Assembly (NCBI RefSeq): GCF_000090795.2
Contig: NW_003546514.1
Coordinates: 106,049-132,880 of the forward strand
Direction of reading: 5' to 3'
DNA from: Amphimedon queenslandica
Lineage: Eukaryota; Porifera; Demospongiae; Haplosclerida; Niphatidae
DNA length: 26,832 bases
Every line of letters starts with the position of its first letter. The stretch's first letter is position 1. Below the pieces are notes generated by a model. It searched no databases. It saw only the letters and a program-made list of their open reading frames with translations, and was not told the DNA's origin. Both the position numbers and the translations under genes were made by a program. This document shows, piece after piece, positions 9,851 to 18,640 of this stretch.

Positions 9851-10197
9851 ATTTTTACATTTCTCTGTGGTGTACAAGGTCCTTCACTAACTTCTCTCTG
9901 CTCAAACCTTACAGCCATCTTCTCAATAATATTCTTTTCCAAAGATTGGAGGTCTTGCTTCAGTTTAGCAAGCTTCTTCAACATTCTTTCGCAAGGACCT
10001 CTACAGGAAACAACTGGCTCCTTCAGGCATCTGATTACCTCTTCCTCATTGTAGTGCTTGTGAAGCAACTCCATCAAAGTTGAAATGGGTTCTTCTCTTA
10101 CATTCCTAAAGTATACTCTTATTTGTGGCTGTGTAACATTACTGCAAAGAATGCAGCAATCATTATTGCCAGCTTCCATAAAAGAAATGCTTCCCAA
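9851..10197 (-). pseudogene. DUF6589 pseudogene, exon 1 (Cys-rich N-terminus)
   Basis: It opens MGSISFMEAGNNDCCILCSN. The Cys pairs (CCILC near residue 17, SCRGPC near residue 66) suggest a small zinc-binding module like the start of other DUF6589 proteins. A coiled-coil-like stretch follows (KKLAKLKQDLQSLEKNI). The donor AAAAAT|GTAAGG at 9851/9850 is in phase with the next exon's acceptor at 9721-9720 (CTGTAG), which is why I prefer it to the weaker GTAAAA eight bases earlier. Confidence 0.8.
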
Positions 10198-10740
10198 TCA
10201 ATTTCAAACCAAGTATAAGGGGAAAACAATCAAGATTGGGTTATGAAGCTCTGTAGTGACAAACCTTGTCATAAGGTGTCCACGTGTGATAAACACGGCA
10301 TAATACATCATAGTGACGTGAAATGTTGTAAATCATCATATCCAGCCACGTAATAAAGCCACACAACAATTTACTAATTACATTCCATTCTGCAACAGAA
10401 GAACCGTGAGTGTCCCCCAAACCCTTCCAATAGCGAAGGGGCGGGGCACGAGACTAATATGGTTCAAGATCGCAGTATTTATAAGTAAGGTGTAAAGACG
10501 CAAGACATATTGGTCCTTTATCTTCATATCAGGTGACGGTCAAGTGAAACTTTCCGTTTTTCTTGTTTAGAAAGCAAAAAATGCATCGTTTTGACAACAA
10601 TACACTTTGCAGGCCGTTTCTGTTTTTTAAGCATTCTTATGCATACATGTGTAAACCAAAAACACAAAACAACTACACAATGATACGGATTGGTGCAGTT
10701 ATTGTTTTTGTGTAAACGGAGCCTGTAATACATATTGAGT
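10198..10740. other. Upstream region with GC-box and short hairpin
   Basis: This lies upstream of the DUF6589 ATG (minus strand). It has a CACGTG E-box at about 10281-10286, a GC-box-like GAAGGGGCGGGGC at about 10435 and a hairpin CCCTTC-N7-GAAGGG at about 10421-10439. These would fit an old promoter, but nothing proves it. The right half (10530-10735) contains words such as TTTACACAAAAACA typical of miniature transposons, without a matching second end. Confidence 0.35.
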
Positions 10741-11028
10741 GAGTGGCTAGTTCTTCGGGTTTATCTGTTGCAATTAACGTAGGAATGTCTAGTTCTTCCG
10801 GTTCGTATGTGGTACGTAACATGGGAGTGGCTAGTTCTTCTGGTTCATCTGTTGCAAGTAAGGTGGGAGTGGCTAGTTCTTCTGGTTTATCTGTGGTACG
10901 TAATGTGGGAGTAGTTAGTTCTACTTCTGCTGAAGTACTTAATGTAAGAATGACTATTTCTTCTGGTTCATCTGTGGTACGTAATGTGAGAGTGGCTCGT
11001 TCTTTTAGTTTATTTGTGCTTAGTTATT
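10741..11028. repeat. 42-bp minisatellite, about seven units
   Basis: The unit reads about GTGGCTAGTTCTTCTGGTTC plus ATCTGTGGTACGTAATGTGGGA. Because 42 is a multiple of three, both strands stay open. The plus strand gives repeats of VASSSGLSVVRNVG. The minus strand, open from about 11028 to about 10678, gives repeats of ATPTLLATDEPEEL. The acidic, Pro/Thr-rich minus reading looks more like a protein repeat, but it has no start near its beginning and may be an exon. One unit is 39 bp, still in frame. Confidence 0.85.
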
Positions 11029-12540
11029 AGAGTAAACGAAAGGGATAAGAATCTTTTGTTCCGTCGGTGGAATATTTCATTAAGATTATTTGGTTGCCTA
11101 GCAAATAAAGCTAGTTACCCCTAACCAGACTTGCTCTCTCCAGCTCTGCAGCACTGATTTTCACCTATAGCACTCATAAAGTAGTGATTGCAGAGTCATA
11201 TGACAATTCAAACAAATGAGCTGTTTTACCACTATCATGCTATAGCCAAAAATAACAAGATTTTCGCTTTTCTATTGCATTTATTCGTGCTAAAAGTTTA
11301 ATAAGTACTAGTTTGCTCTTTGGTCAGCATTATCTGAAAAGCAATTTTATAAATGGAAGACTTAAAGCAAGCCTCTTTTAAAAAATTGTTTTCATTAGGT
11401 GTTCTAACTTAAATAAATCCTAAGGGTTATTTTTTGACATTTTATGCTCAAGAACAGGTAAAATTTCCATGTTTATTTGGGTATCATTATCTCACTGCTT
11501 GAACGAGTAATGACTAAACAGACTTCAGAAACAGAATCTGGATGAGTTAATGTGGGTTTTCCACCTATTACATTGTCTTTGAGGACCACACTTTCGCTAA
11601 ATCTATTAAAAAGGCAGGTGTTTTTATGTTGATGGGAGATCAGATTTTCAGACGCACTACAGGATATAGTTCAGAGTCAGTTCAAGTTAAGAGTGAATTC
11701 TACAACTTATCATTACAGTGCTATTAGTAAGCTATGTTCTTTGAAGCTTGGAAATCTTTTTGAAGCTGCATAGTTTTCACACCTTTTTTCCATAAAGCAT
11801 GGTACAAAAGCATGGATTGGAAACTGCATTGTATCATGTGTGCATGTGATGATTAATTATGATTCCTGTAGATCAATGCAATGTATAATTCCATGTGGAT
11901 GGGTAGAAAGAAATGTTTCTCCTCCATACGAAAAAGGAAATACAATAGAATTTACAGAGTTACTGATACATCTGATCTGATTGTTACTGTTTCCATAGCA
12001 AAAATAACCTAGGCTACCACCGGTTTCACACTTCTTTTTAAAATCAGCAATCTTACCACCAGGATGGACTCAAGTGCCAAGGAAAGAGGAGATGATTACA
12101 TGATGTCACCTTCATAATCATTTAGATAAACCAATTATTTCCCGCACAATAATCATGCATAGTGATTTCTCAAATAGCATTACCATACATAACTACACTG
12201 ATGTTACTGTACAAATTACTTTCAAAATCAGAAACCTCAAGAACCTTTCGGATTTTTTAAAACTATGTCTCAAGTTTAAAAATTTGCTCTGGTAATGGTT
12301 TCACAAAGTGTGTGAAATACGCTGAACAAAAAGGAGGCCAACTTTTCAATAAATTAGGTGAGTTATAGTACATTATACAGTAGTGACATGTATGGCATTT
12401 TATTAATACAAAATGTAGTTGCTTTTGTCAATACATATCCGTTTATTACTAATTGACATTATCAATGCACCATATTTCAAGAAAAGGGCATCAAACGTTC
12501 CGCTTGTTCATCTTATCAAAAAACAATGCAAATATTGACA
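11029..12540. other. No recognisable gene
   Basis: Nothing could be assigned. One short plus-strand stretch (about 11550-11730) is open for some 58 codons (FEDHTFAKSIKKAGVFMLMG) but unrecognised. No THAP zinc finger, which would be expected upstream of the P-element-like transposase, was found here. Confidence 0.4.
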
Positions 12541-12681
12541 AAAAAGCAGCACAGAACCACCAACAAAAAATATCAAAAATACTAATCGTAGACTTCTTTC
12601 AAAGCCACAGCTTATTAATGAAGTCATGATTCTCAGAGCAGCCATTTCCAAAAAATATAAAAAATTCCACACCTACAGAAA

Positions 12682-14451
12682 ATGATAGAGGCTGATAATA
12701 GCACAACATTGCTCAATGATAATGAACACAATGATATGATCAGCATTGTGAGAGCACACCATGACACAATCATCAAGACATATCCAGAAAATAGTTTTCA
12801 AAGATTGATTTGGACTAGCCAATATATAGCAGCAAAAATTAACTCGCATAATGGTTTCTGCTGGAATTCAGCAATAATTAAGTGGTGTATGTACCTCTGT
12901 GACAAATCATCAGCTTACAACTGATTAAGAAGCACCAAAGTTATAATTCTACCTTTGCAATGTACCTTACGCCAATGTACAAATGTTCTTGATTCATGTG
13001 TTCTCTGTTCAATTAGACGAACAGTGATTCCCAGATGCGAAAGTAACTTTTTTGCAAGAGTTTCAAAAATATTTGGAGTAATTGGAGATGAAATGTACAT
13101 AAAGGAAGGATTAGTATATGATAAGCAGTAGGAAATTGGTAAGCTACAGTGACATTGGAAACATTAGTAATCACTTGCTTCTTCTCGAGAAAGAGTACAT
13201 TGGACACGATAATAGTCAAAGACCGTTTTGGTGAAAACAATGATGGTGCTGATGATAAGAGGCCTCTTCATATATTTTGAATTTCCATATGACTCTTTTC
13301 CAAATAAAAAACTTACAGACAAGCAGATGGTTCAGATGCTTTATAAAGCAATACTGAGGATCAAGAGAAGTGGCTTCAAAAGTGGCAACAGTAACCTTTC
13401 ATGGAAGCTCTGTAAATCGCAAGCGTTTTTAAAACAAGCACAAGTTCTGTAATACATTAAGTTTCAAAGGAAGTGAGATATCTCAATATTCTGATCCTCC
13501 AAATCTATTAAAAGCATCAATAAATTGTTTATACAGCTCATCAAGACATATGGAGATAATTTCAAGTAACTATTATAACTATTATAGTTTTATTTTATAT
13601 ACCAGTTTTGAGAAAAACCCAGTCCTGGGAATTCATTGGGCAGTTGCATGACCTTGCCACTAAATCCACAGGATTGACTACTGTACCAAAATTTATGAAT
13701 GGAAACATATACATAACATCTTACTGAAAATGAGAGTGGATCTAGCGATGGAAGTCAAAATGTATCATGTTTTTTTATTTATTTATTTTCCACGCGTAGG
13801 TTCATAGCTAGAGTGTAGTGACAGCATTAAAAGTGTACCTAAACAAAGAGGCCGAGGAAACAGTAAATTTTGTCGAAATATTTGACAAGTTTTTTTGACA
13901 TGCTAAATGTATCAAACTATACGAAATGAATTACCAAAAGTAAATACTTCCACAGCCCCTATAGGTGTTCAAAAGATATCAGGCTAGAGGTACATGTAAA
14001 TGTATTATTAATGCCTATAAAATAATATTTCATTCCAGTGGCTTAAGGACACATTTCTCAAATGGCTAGAGGATTTGGAAAATGAAGCAAAGTCAAGAAA
14101 GGATTTGAAAGGTGCTGAAAGGAAGGATAAGTGACGAAACTTTGTTTGGTTTACGTATTACAAGTAAATATACATGTATTACAAGTTATCACTTTGTGCT
14201 CACTATAATATAATTACAACTTACTCACCATTGACTTGGTGCATTTCATAATTACAATACCTGGAGTGAATTCTGTCCTCAGTGAGCATATCTCACAGGA
14301 CCCCTTAAAGAAATATTTGGGTTGCGAAGACAAAGAGGTAATGCCAATCAAAATCCTACAAGCCAACACACAGCAGCATAATGATACAACCGATGATGTT
14401 TTCATATCACCTGAGCCATTAAAAAAGAAAGAAAGCATCGAGTATGAATAA
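12682..14451 (+). pseudogene. P-element/THAP9-like transposase, broken
   Basis: Fragments in the order of the P-element transposase family lie in all three plus frames: SFQRLIWTSQYIAAK and IIKWCMYLC (12800-12900), LRSTKVIILPLQCTLRQC (about 12925-12980), DEMYIKEGLVYDK (13087-13125), SDIGNISNHLLLLEKEY (about 13145-13200), MMVLMIRGLFIYFEFPYD (about 13240), FHGSSVNRKRF (about 13400), YSDPPNLLKASINCL (about 13486), KMRVDLAMEV (about 13728), EIFDKFF (about 13880), SDETLFGLRITS (about 14130) and a C-terminal PGVNSVLSEHISQDPLKKYL ending at TAA 14451. DEM carries the first acidic residue of the RNase H-like core; the TxDGAS motif of relatives reads TFHGSS, so a second Asp is lost. At least five shifts or stops. 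A short intron (13567-13611) may be kept. The N-terminal THAP domain is missing or unrecognisable. Confidence 0.8.
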
Positions 14452-14584
14452 CAAATTAGTTATGTTATTATTCTACTAACTTAAGGTTGTGACTTAAGCA
14501 GTAGTATTTCTGTCGTTCCTCCTACAAGCACAAATTCAAAAGAAACGATTTATTAAGTTCTTTGACAATATGTAGCTACTGGTT

Positions 14585-15461
14585 GCAGGTGTTACCAGTC
14601 AAGCTATTGAAGACAGCGGATTCAACATTCCATCAGCTGAATTAATTGTTGGTAAGCAATCTGCAATAAAACTCAAGGAATGGATGGTCAAGCAAAACAG
14701 CTCCCAGACACTTCACAACAACATTCTTGCTTACTTCTTTAACTTATGGATATCAGTCACCCCAACAAGCAGTGTCATCAGAGAACAGATACGAACTAGA
14801 TTTTCACAGTTTACTTCTTCTGAGGTATACAACAAAATTTGAAGCGATATTATTACTGAAGCCCAAACACCAGAGTCCCCAATCTTGTCGTTTTATATTA
14901 CATATTACTACGTTACCACTTAGGCAGAATAGGTACCCTATGCAACTGCACGTGAAATAATGGTACTGTAGAAACAACGCACCTTATGCATGATGAAGAA
15001 AGCTCTCACTGGTACATTGGAGGATACTTCATAAGGAAAGTTACAAGAAAGGTAAAGGAGAATGATGACAGGGAAGGCCTACTAGCAGTATTGCAGTCAT
15101 TTAAAGAGAGTGAAGGTAGGGTTGAAGAGAGCTTGGAAGGTGACAATGCATAGGAACCAGTTCACGCAAGTTATGGATTACTTTGATAAAGAGAGGGGGG
15201 CTTATCAAATGTTCAAATAATTTTTACTCCTTGAGATCAGTTGAACTTGAAATAAAAAATATAATTTAATCAGCAGAAAGGCAACATGTAGGAAAACTAG
15301 ACGAGATAGATAGTGTTATTTGCAGTAATCCATCATTAAGTGAAACTTGGAAGATCATAACAAGAGATGACCTCACATCGGAGGGCTGTCACAGATTAAT
15401 CAGAGAAATTACTCGATTATACACAAAAGTTGAGTTTATGCTTTTCGTAAAAAGTCAATGA
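14585..15461 (+). pseudogene. Transposon-like protein of unnamed family, C-terminal remains
   Basis: Downstream of the P-like gene, the plus strand holds VTSQAIEDSGFNIPSAELIV before a GTTG|GTAAGC donor, then NILAYFFNLWISVTPTSSV, a more convincing HWYIGGYFIRKVTRKVKEND (about 15008-15067), IKRGGLIKCSNNFYSL (about 15187) and, after a TAA near 15266, GKLDEIDSVICSNP, SETWKIITRDDL and REITRLYTKVEFM, ending at TGA 15459-15461. The series of a GGY-x-x-RK helix, an RGGL motif and a terminal Leu-rich helix is one I have seen in repeated, unnamed proteins of sponges and cnidarians. The family has no name that I can state safely. It carries stops and frameshifts, so it is a relic. It may belong to the same element as the P-like gene or be independent. 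Confidence 0.5.
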
Positions 15462-16726
15462 AACAATATAAAAATGACAACAGTAAAAATTATCAAAAAT
15501 CAAACAGCTTTTGATCAAAATTGAATGTGAATAGAGAATAATTATTATTATCAATTAATATACTGGTATCCACTCTTGTTATTATTAATGACAGACAAAT
15601 TATGATCACTAAAGTAAAGAGCACCTAAGCTCTAAAGTGAACAAAGTATGACCATAAGCCCTTGGCGTAGTGTGGCATCATAATTAGTTACATAATTTAT
15701 GGGTATAGCTGCCGCCAATGTTGAGGCTCAGGACTAGTAGAGCGTCACAAGCAGAAAGAGCACTGAGAGCAGTGACTCGCTGATGTTTATCGAAAGAGTG
15801 GGCAATCTTACCAGCCAGTTTCAGTAGTAAATCAGTTACTGCAGTCCCAAGAGAAAGAAATTTGAGGAACTTAGAACTTTAAAAGTAGCTAGCTGTGTGA
15901 GAGTAAAAAGAAGCAAGGTCACTTGAGAACGAGTTGGTGAGAAGGCATGCATGGGGCATGGCCATGGTAGAGACACAGCATGTGATGATGTAGCTAGGGT
16001 ATCTAGCTTGATTGCACAGAAACAAAAGTTTCCTATCCCTTTCATTTACTCAAGTATCTATGATCTGGAGGCCAATATAGTGCGGTTTCATGTGACGTCA
16101 CAGCATGCATCATATATTACTTCAGTATGGCAAAATGGATACTTTGCCAATCATTTGTACAGCGCTACAAACTCTTCTGGCCGGCTTCCTTAACTGTGAG
16201 CATGGCTATTTCATGCTGCTCTTTTATTTGCCTGGACTCAAGGATGCAATGAATGCAAAAAGTCCTGCAATACAGAACAAGTAAAGTGGCCAAGGTGAAC
16301 ACAGTTTTGTCTTGTTACTCCTATAGTTATTGCTATTGCTACTTTTCTGCTTACTATACTATGATTGTACTAATTTTCTGCCTTGTGCTGTATGAAAGAT
16401 GTTAAAGAAGCAACTTTACTACTGTAAACAAACGAGGCTCATAAGTTTTCGCCATACGGAAGTAGCAATGACGTCAAAAAGTGACATACTGCAACTGCCT
16501 TATCATTGGGGCAAGCATGAACTCGCCTCACTGTGACGAGGAAGCGTTTGTTTCTTTGTTGGTGTGGCAGACCTTGTAACTATTATTGTTAAGTAAATCA
16601 GGTAACTTAATTAGCTAGAGCTATGATGCTGCTCACATGCTTACTATATATATATACTTCCAGTACATTTTATTCATCCACGTGCTTTAACAAGGAGGAA
16701 AGCACAGTTAATTATACAAGTGAACT
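15462..16726. other. No recognisable gene
   Basis: No family recognised on either strand. It holds CRE-like TGACGTCA words at about 16094-16101 and, in part, at 16470-16476. Two inverted 9-mers, AAACAAACG and CGTTTGTTT (about 16427 and 16548), could be ends of an unidentified small element. Confidence 0.4.
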
Positions 16727-17038
16727 ATGAGTCAAGAAGAAGCTCGTAATCGTTGTCGTAGGGAGCCAGAAAATTGGTGCAGAGACTCCTGAAGCGAGGC
16801 TGGCCCCAAGAAGAGTCACAGACAGAGATCGTAGAGCTTCTGAGACCCTTGAAGTAAGAGAAGCAAGGCTGGTGAGAAGAAAACTAAAAATTAAAAAATT
16901 ACAGCTCATAGGGACGCCTGTCAAGAGATGACCAGGGCTAAATCAATAAGAGCTAATGAGACACCTGCTGAGAGAAACCACTGTCTATTAGCTGAAACAA
17001 AGAGGTCTGAATCAAAAAGAGCTAACAAGAAACTTTAA
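16727..17038 (+). pseudogene. Basic repeat segment, possible Helitron N-terminus relic
   Basis: From an ATG at 16727 the plus strand gives MSQEEARNRCRREPENW. Shifted frames then give GAETPEARLAPRRVTDRDRR, ASETLEVREARLVRRKL, MTRAKSIRANETPAERNHC and AETKRSESKRANKKL to TAA at 17038. Three imperfect copies of an (A/S/N)ET-x-E-x-R-x-x-R unit occur. Such Arg/Glu-rich repeats often lie ahead of the Helitron_like_N domain in animal Helitrons. No Rep or helicase motif is present here, so the Helitron link is inference. One in-frame stop and one or two shifts. Confidence 0.4.
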
Positions 17039-17647
17039 TTTACAAATGATCAAATCATGATAATAAAGCTTGTGCTTGACCATACAATGTACTACATTCG
17101 CCTAGTTAAATTCATTGTTTCTCATCCATAGGGTGGGCGGTTAGTTATAGCATAAATTATATATATTGGGTATCCGGGTCACTTCAGGTCACTAATTTAA
17201 ACCACTCATGTGTAAAAATGGCTACATTTATTCTTCTGTAATAAACATGTAGAATGTTTGTAAAGTAAAATTGATTGAATTAGATGACTTCAAGGGAAGC
17301 ACATGTCTTACTAGGTATTAATTACTTCTTTAAAGTAAAATTAAAGCAAAAAAACAAAAGTTACAGAATAACTTAGTAATTTAAAACATAAAATTTAAAA
17401 AATTGTTAGAAAATAACAAAACACTTTCCTTTCACATGACCCATACTGTAAGGTGTACTCTATCAATTTGAAAGGACAAAACCTCCCAAACAACATCATG
17501 TTGTGAGTCAAGGTGTTTAAAAAATTGCAGTGTCTACTACTACCGAAAGATTGGTGTCACGGGTCATCACTGAATGGCTATCGCCATCGCCATTGATGCT
17601 ACACACTTTCCCCGCATAACTCCATATATTATTGTCTCATAATTATA
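17039..17647. other. AT-rich spacer
   Basis: No gene or paired terminal repeat was seen between the Helitron-like relic and the TIR element that starts at 17648. Confidence 0.5.
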
Positions 17648-18158
17648 CTACATCCCAACTGAGTTTGACCCAAGAAAAACTGGAATAACTTTTTATAGGA
17701 ATGTGGGACAAGGATGAAACTTTCATAGGTTCTTAGTCGCCCAATGCCATCACAGGATCTGAGGTCTTGGGTCTCTCAGCCCTTGAGAACCCTGAGAACC
17801 GGGTTCTCCCTATAAACCCAATGGCATACCAAAATGACATTGTATCACAACTTATCTACGTCAAAGTTTACATAAGAACATGTGGCCGAGCGCCCAAACT
17901 AATAATTTTTCTTTTTAAAAGCTAACAGAGCAAGATCTTCTGATATTGATAGCCTTTATAAGGACTAGTTGACTCCAGCAGCTATTGTACTGCTTATCAG
18001 AACAAACAAAACCTTTTTGAGAGTGCAATACAGGCCAAGTACGCAGCTGTAAAATGTCAGCCATGCTTTTATGAATATCATTATAAGACGTCATCGGTGA
18101 CGTATACCTACATTTTTCAAATTCCAAGCGGCTGGTGTCGAACTCAGTTGGGATATAG
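17648..18158. mobile_element. 511-bp TIR element flanked by TA
   Basis: The left end CTACATCCCAACTGAGTTTG matches, in inverse, the right end (CTATATCCCAACTGAGTTCG read from 18158), two differences in 20. TA flanks both sides (17646-17647 and 18159-18160). The interior has no coding frame; it has a hairpin GAGAACCC...GGGTTCTC and an ACGTCA-TCGG-TGACGT hairpin near the right end. It is a non-autonomous DNA transposon, probably of the Tc1/mariner type from the TA duplication. Confidence 0.8.
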
Positions 18159-18281
18159 TATATATATATTGATATAACTATTAATAATTGTATTATTCAT
18201 TGTTATTGTTGATTTTATTATTATTAAGAATAATAATTGCTCAAAAAAGTTACGGTTGCAAGTTGATGCAATACTGACAGT

Positions 18282-18640
18282 GCACCTATAACAGAACCGT
18301 TTCACTTTCACTTTTGTTCCTAGCTCAAGTTCGATATGTGTAATGGAACCAATCTTTACACGCTGTACAATATACAATTTCATCTCCAGTGTCAGGAAGA
18401 CAAACACAATATATCTTATATTTGCTACTTTTAGGTTTTTTAAGATGATAAAGCGCATTGTTGCTTATAAAGATCTCAATCTTCATCTGTTTAATACATT
18501 TTAAATAATGACTTTACAAATTCTTCTCATCATGTGTAAATTTTGCAAGATCTTTTTCTTTACACAACATTATATGCAAATGCTAAAGCATACAACCCAC
18601 AGCCAGAACTATCACTCTGTTGTTGAACATCAGAGTACAA
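18282..18640 (-). pseudogene. C-terminal half of Ulp1/C48 protease and PHD finger
   Basis: The reading picks up beyond the hAT element as DVQQQSDSSGCGLYALAFAY, in place of the DCG catalytic Cys motif, then LAKFTHDEKNL, a TAA, and HYLKCIKQMKIEIF. KKPKSSKYKIYCVCLPDTGD and EIVYCTACKDWFHYTY form a PHD finger (C-x-C...C-x2-C...WFH), in which the Cys after WFHYT has become Tyr. FCYRC, in another frame, supplies the last Cys pair. The segment ends about 120 bases from the TIR element at 18158. Confidence 0.78.

Larger units (their letters stand above)
6345..10197 (-). pseudogene. DUF6589-domain gene, decayed but with introns
   Basis: Eight or more exons can be traced from an ATG at 10197 to a TAA at 6347-6345. 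In order they encode an N-terminal Cys-rich segment (CCILC, later SCRGPC), a helical middle part (KNWRSIVNHIM; KQHNEKMSF; SMSHKSTIRYID), FKIVGDN, then the DUF6589 core with LFGGDQLTAER, EDWHAK, GTLFKLRNLL, NDAVQEGDG, QLLWSR, HMEHLN and a C-terminal LYLRQLIEIRNNYD. The family function is unknown to me; it is multicopy in several early animals and fungi. Splice sites remain good, but coding is wrecked: a frameshift near 9585, a TGA near 8524, frameshifts near 8080, 8010 and 7702, a shift in the T-run near 7215, TAG at 6972, TGA at 6729, and further shifts near 6680, 6550 and 6395. Kept introns rule out a processed copy. Confidence 0.88.

Noticed and set aside
10530..10735. MITE with TTTACACAAAAACA ends
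   Set aside because: Only the right-hand end (near GTGTAAACGGAGCCTG) is convincing; no matching inverted left end or target duplication was found.
12915..13240. Minus-strand ORFs of 61 and 75 codons
   Set aside because: They are antisense shadows of the P-like transposase blocks DEMYIKEGLVYDK and SDIGNISNHLL on the plus strand.
18144..18458. 104-codon minus-strand ORF as a gene of its own
   Set aside because: Its neighbouring frame holds the PHD-finger motif CVCLPDTGDEIVYC; the ORF is a shifted reading of that relic joined to TIR-element DNA.
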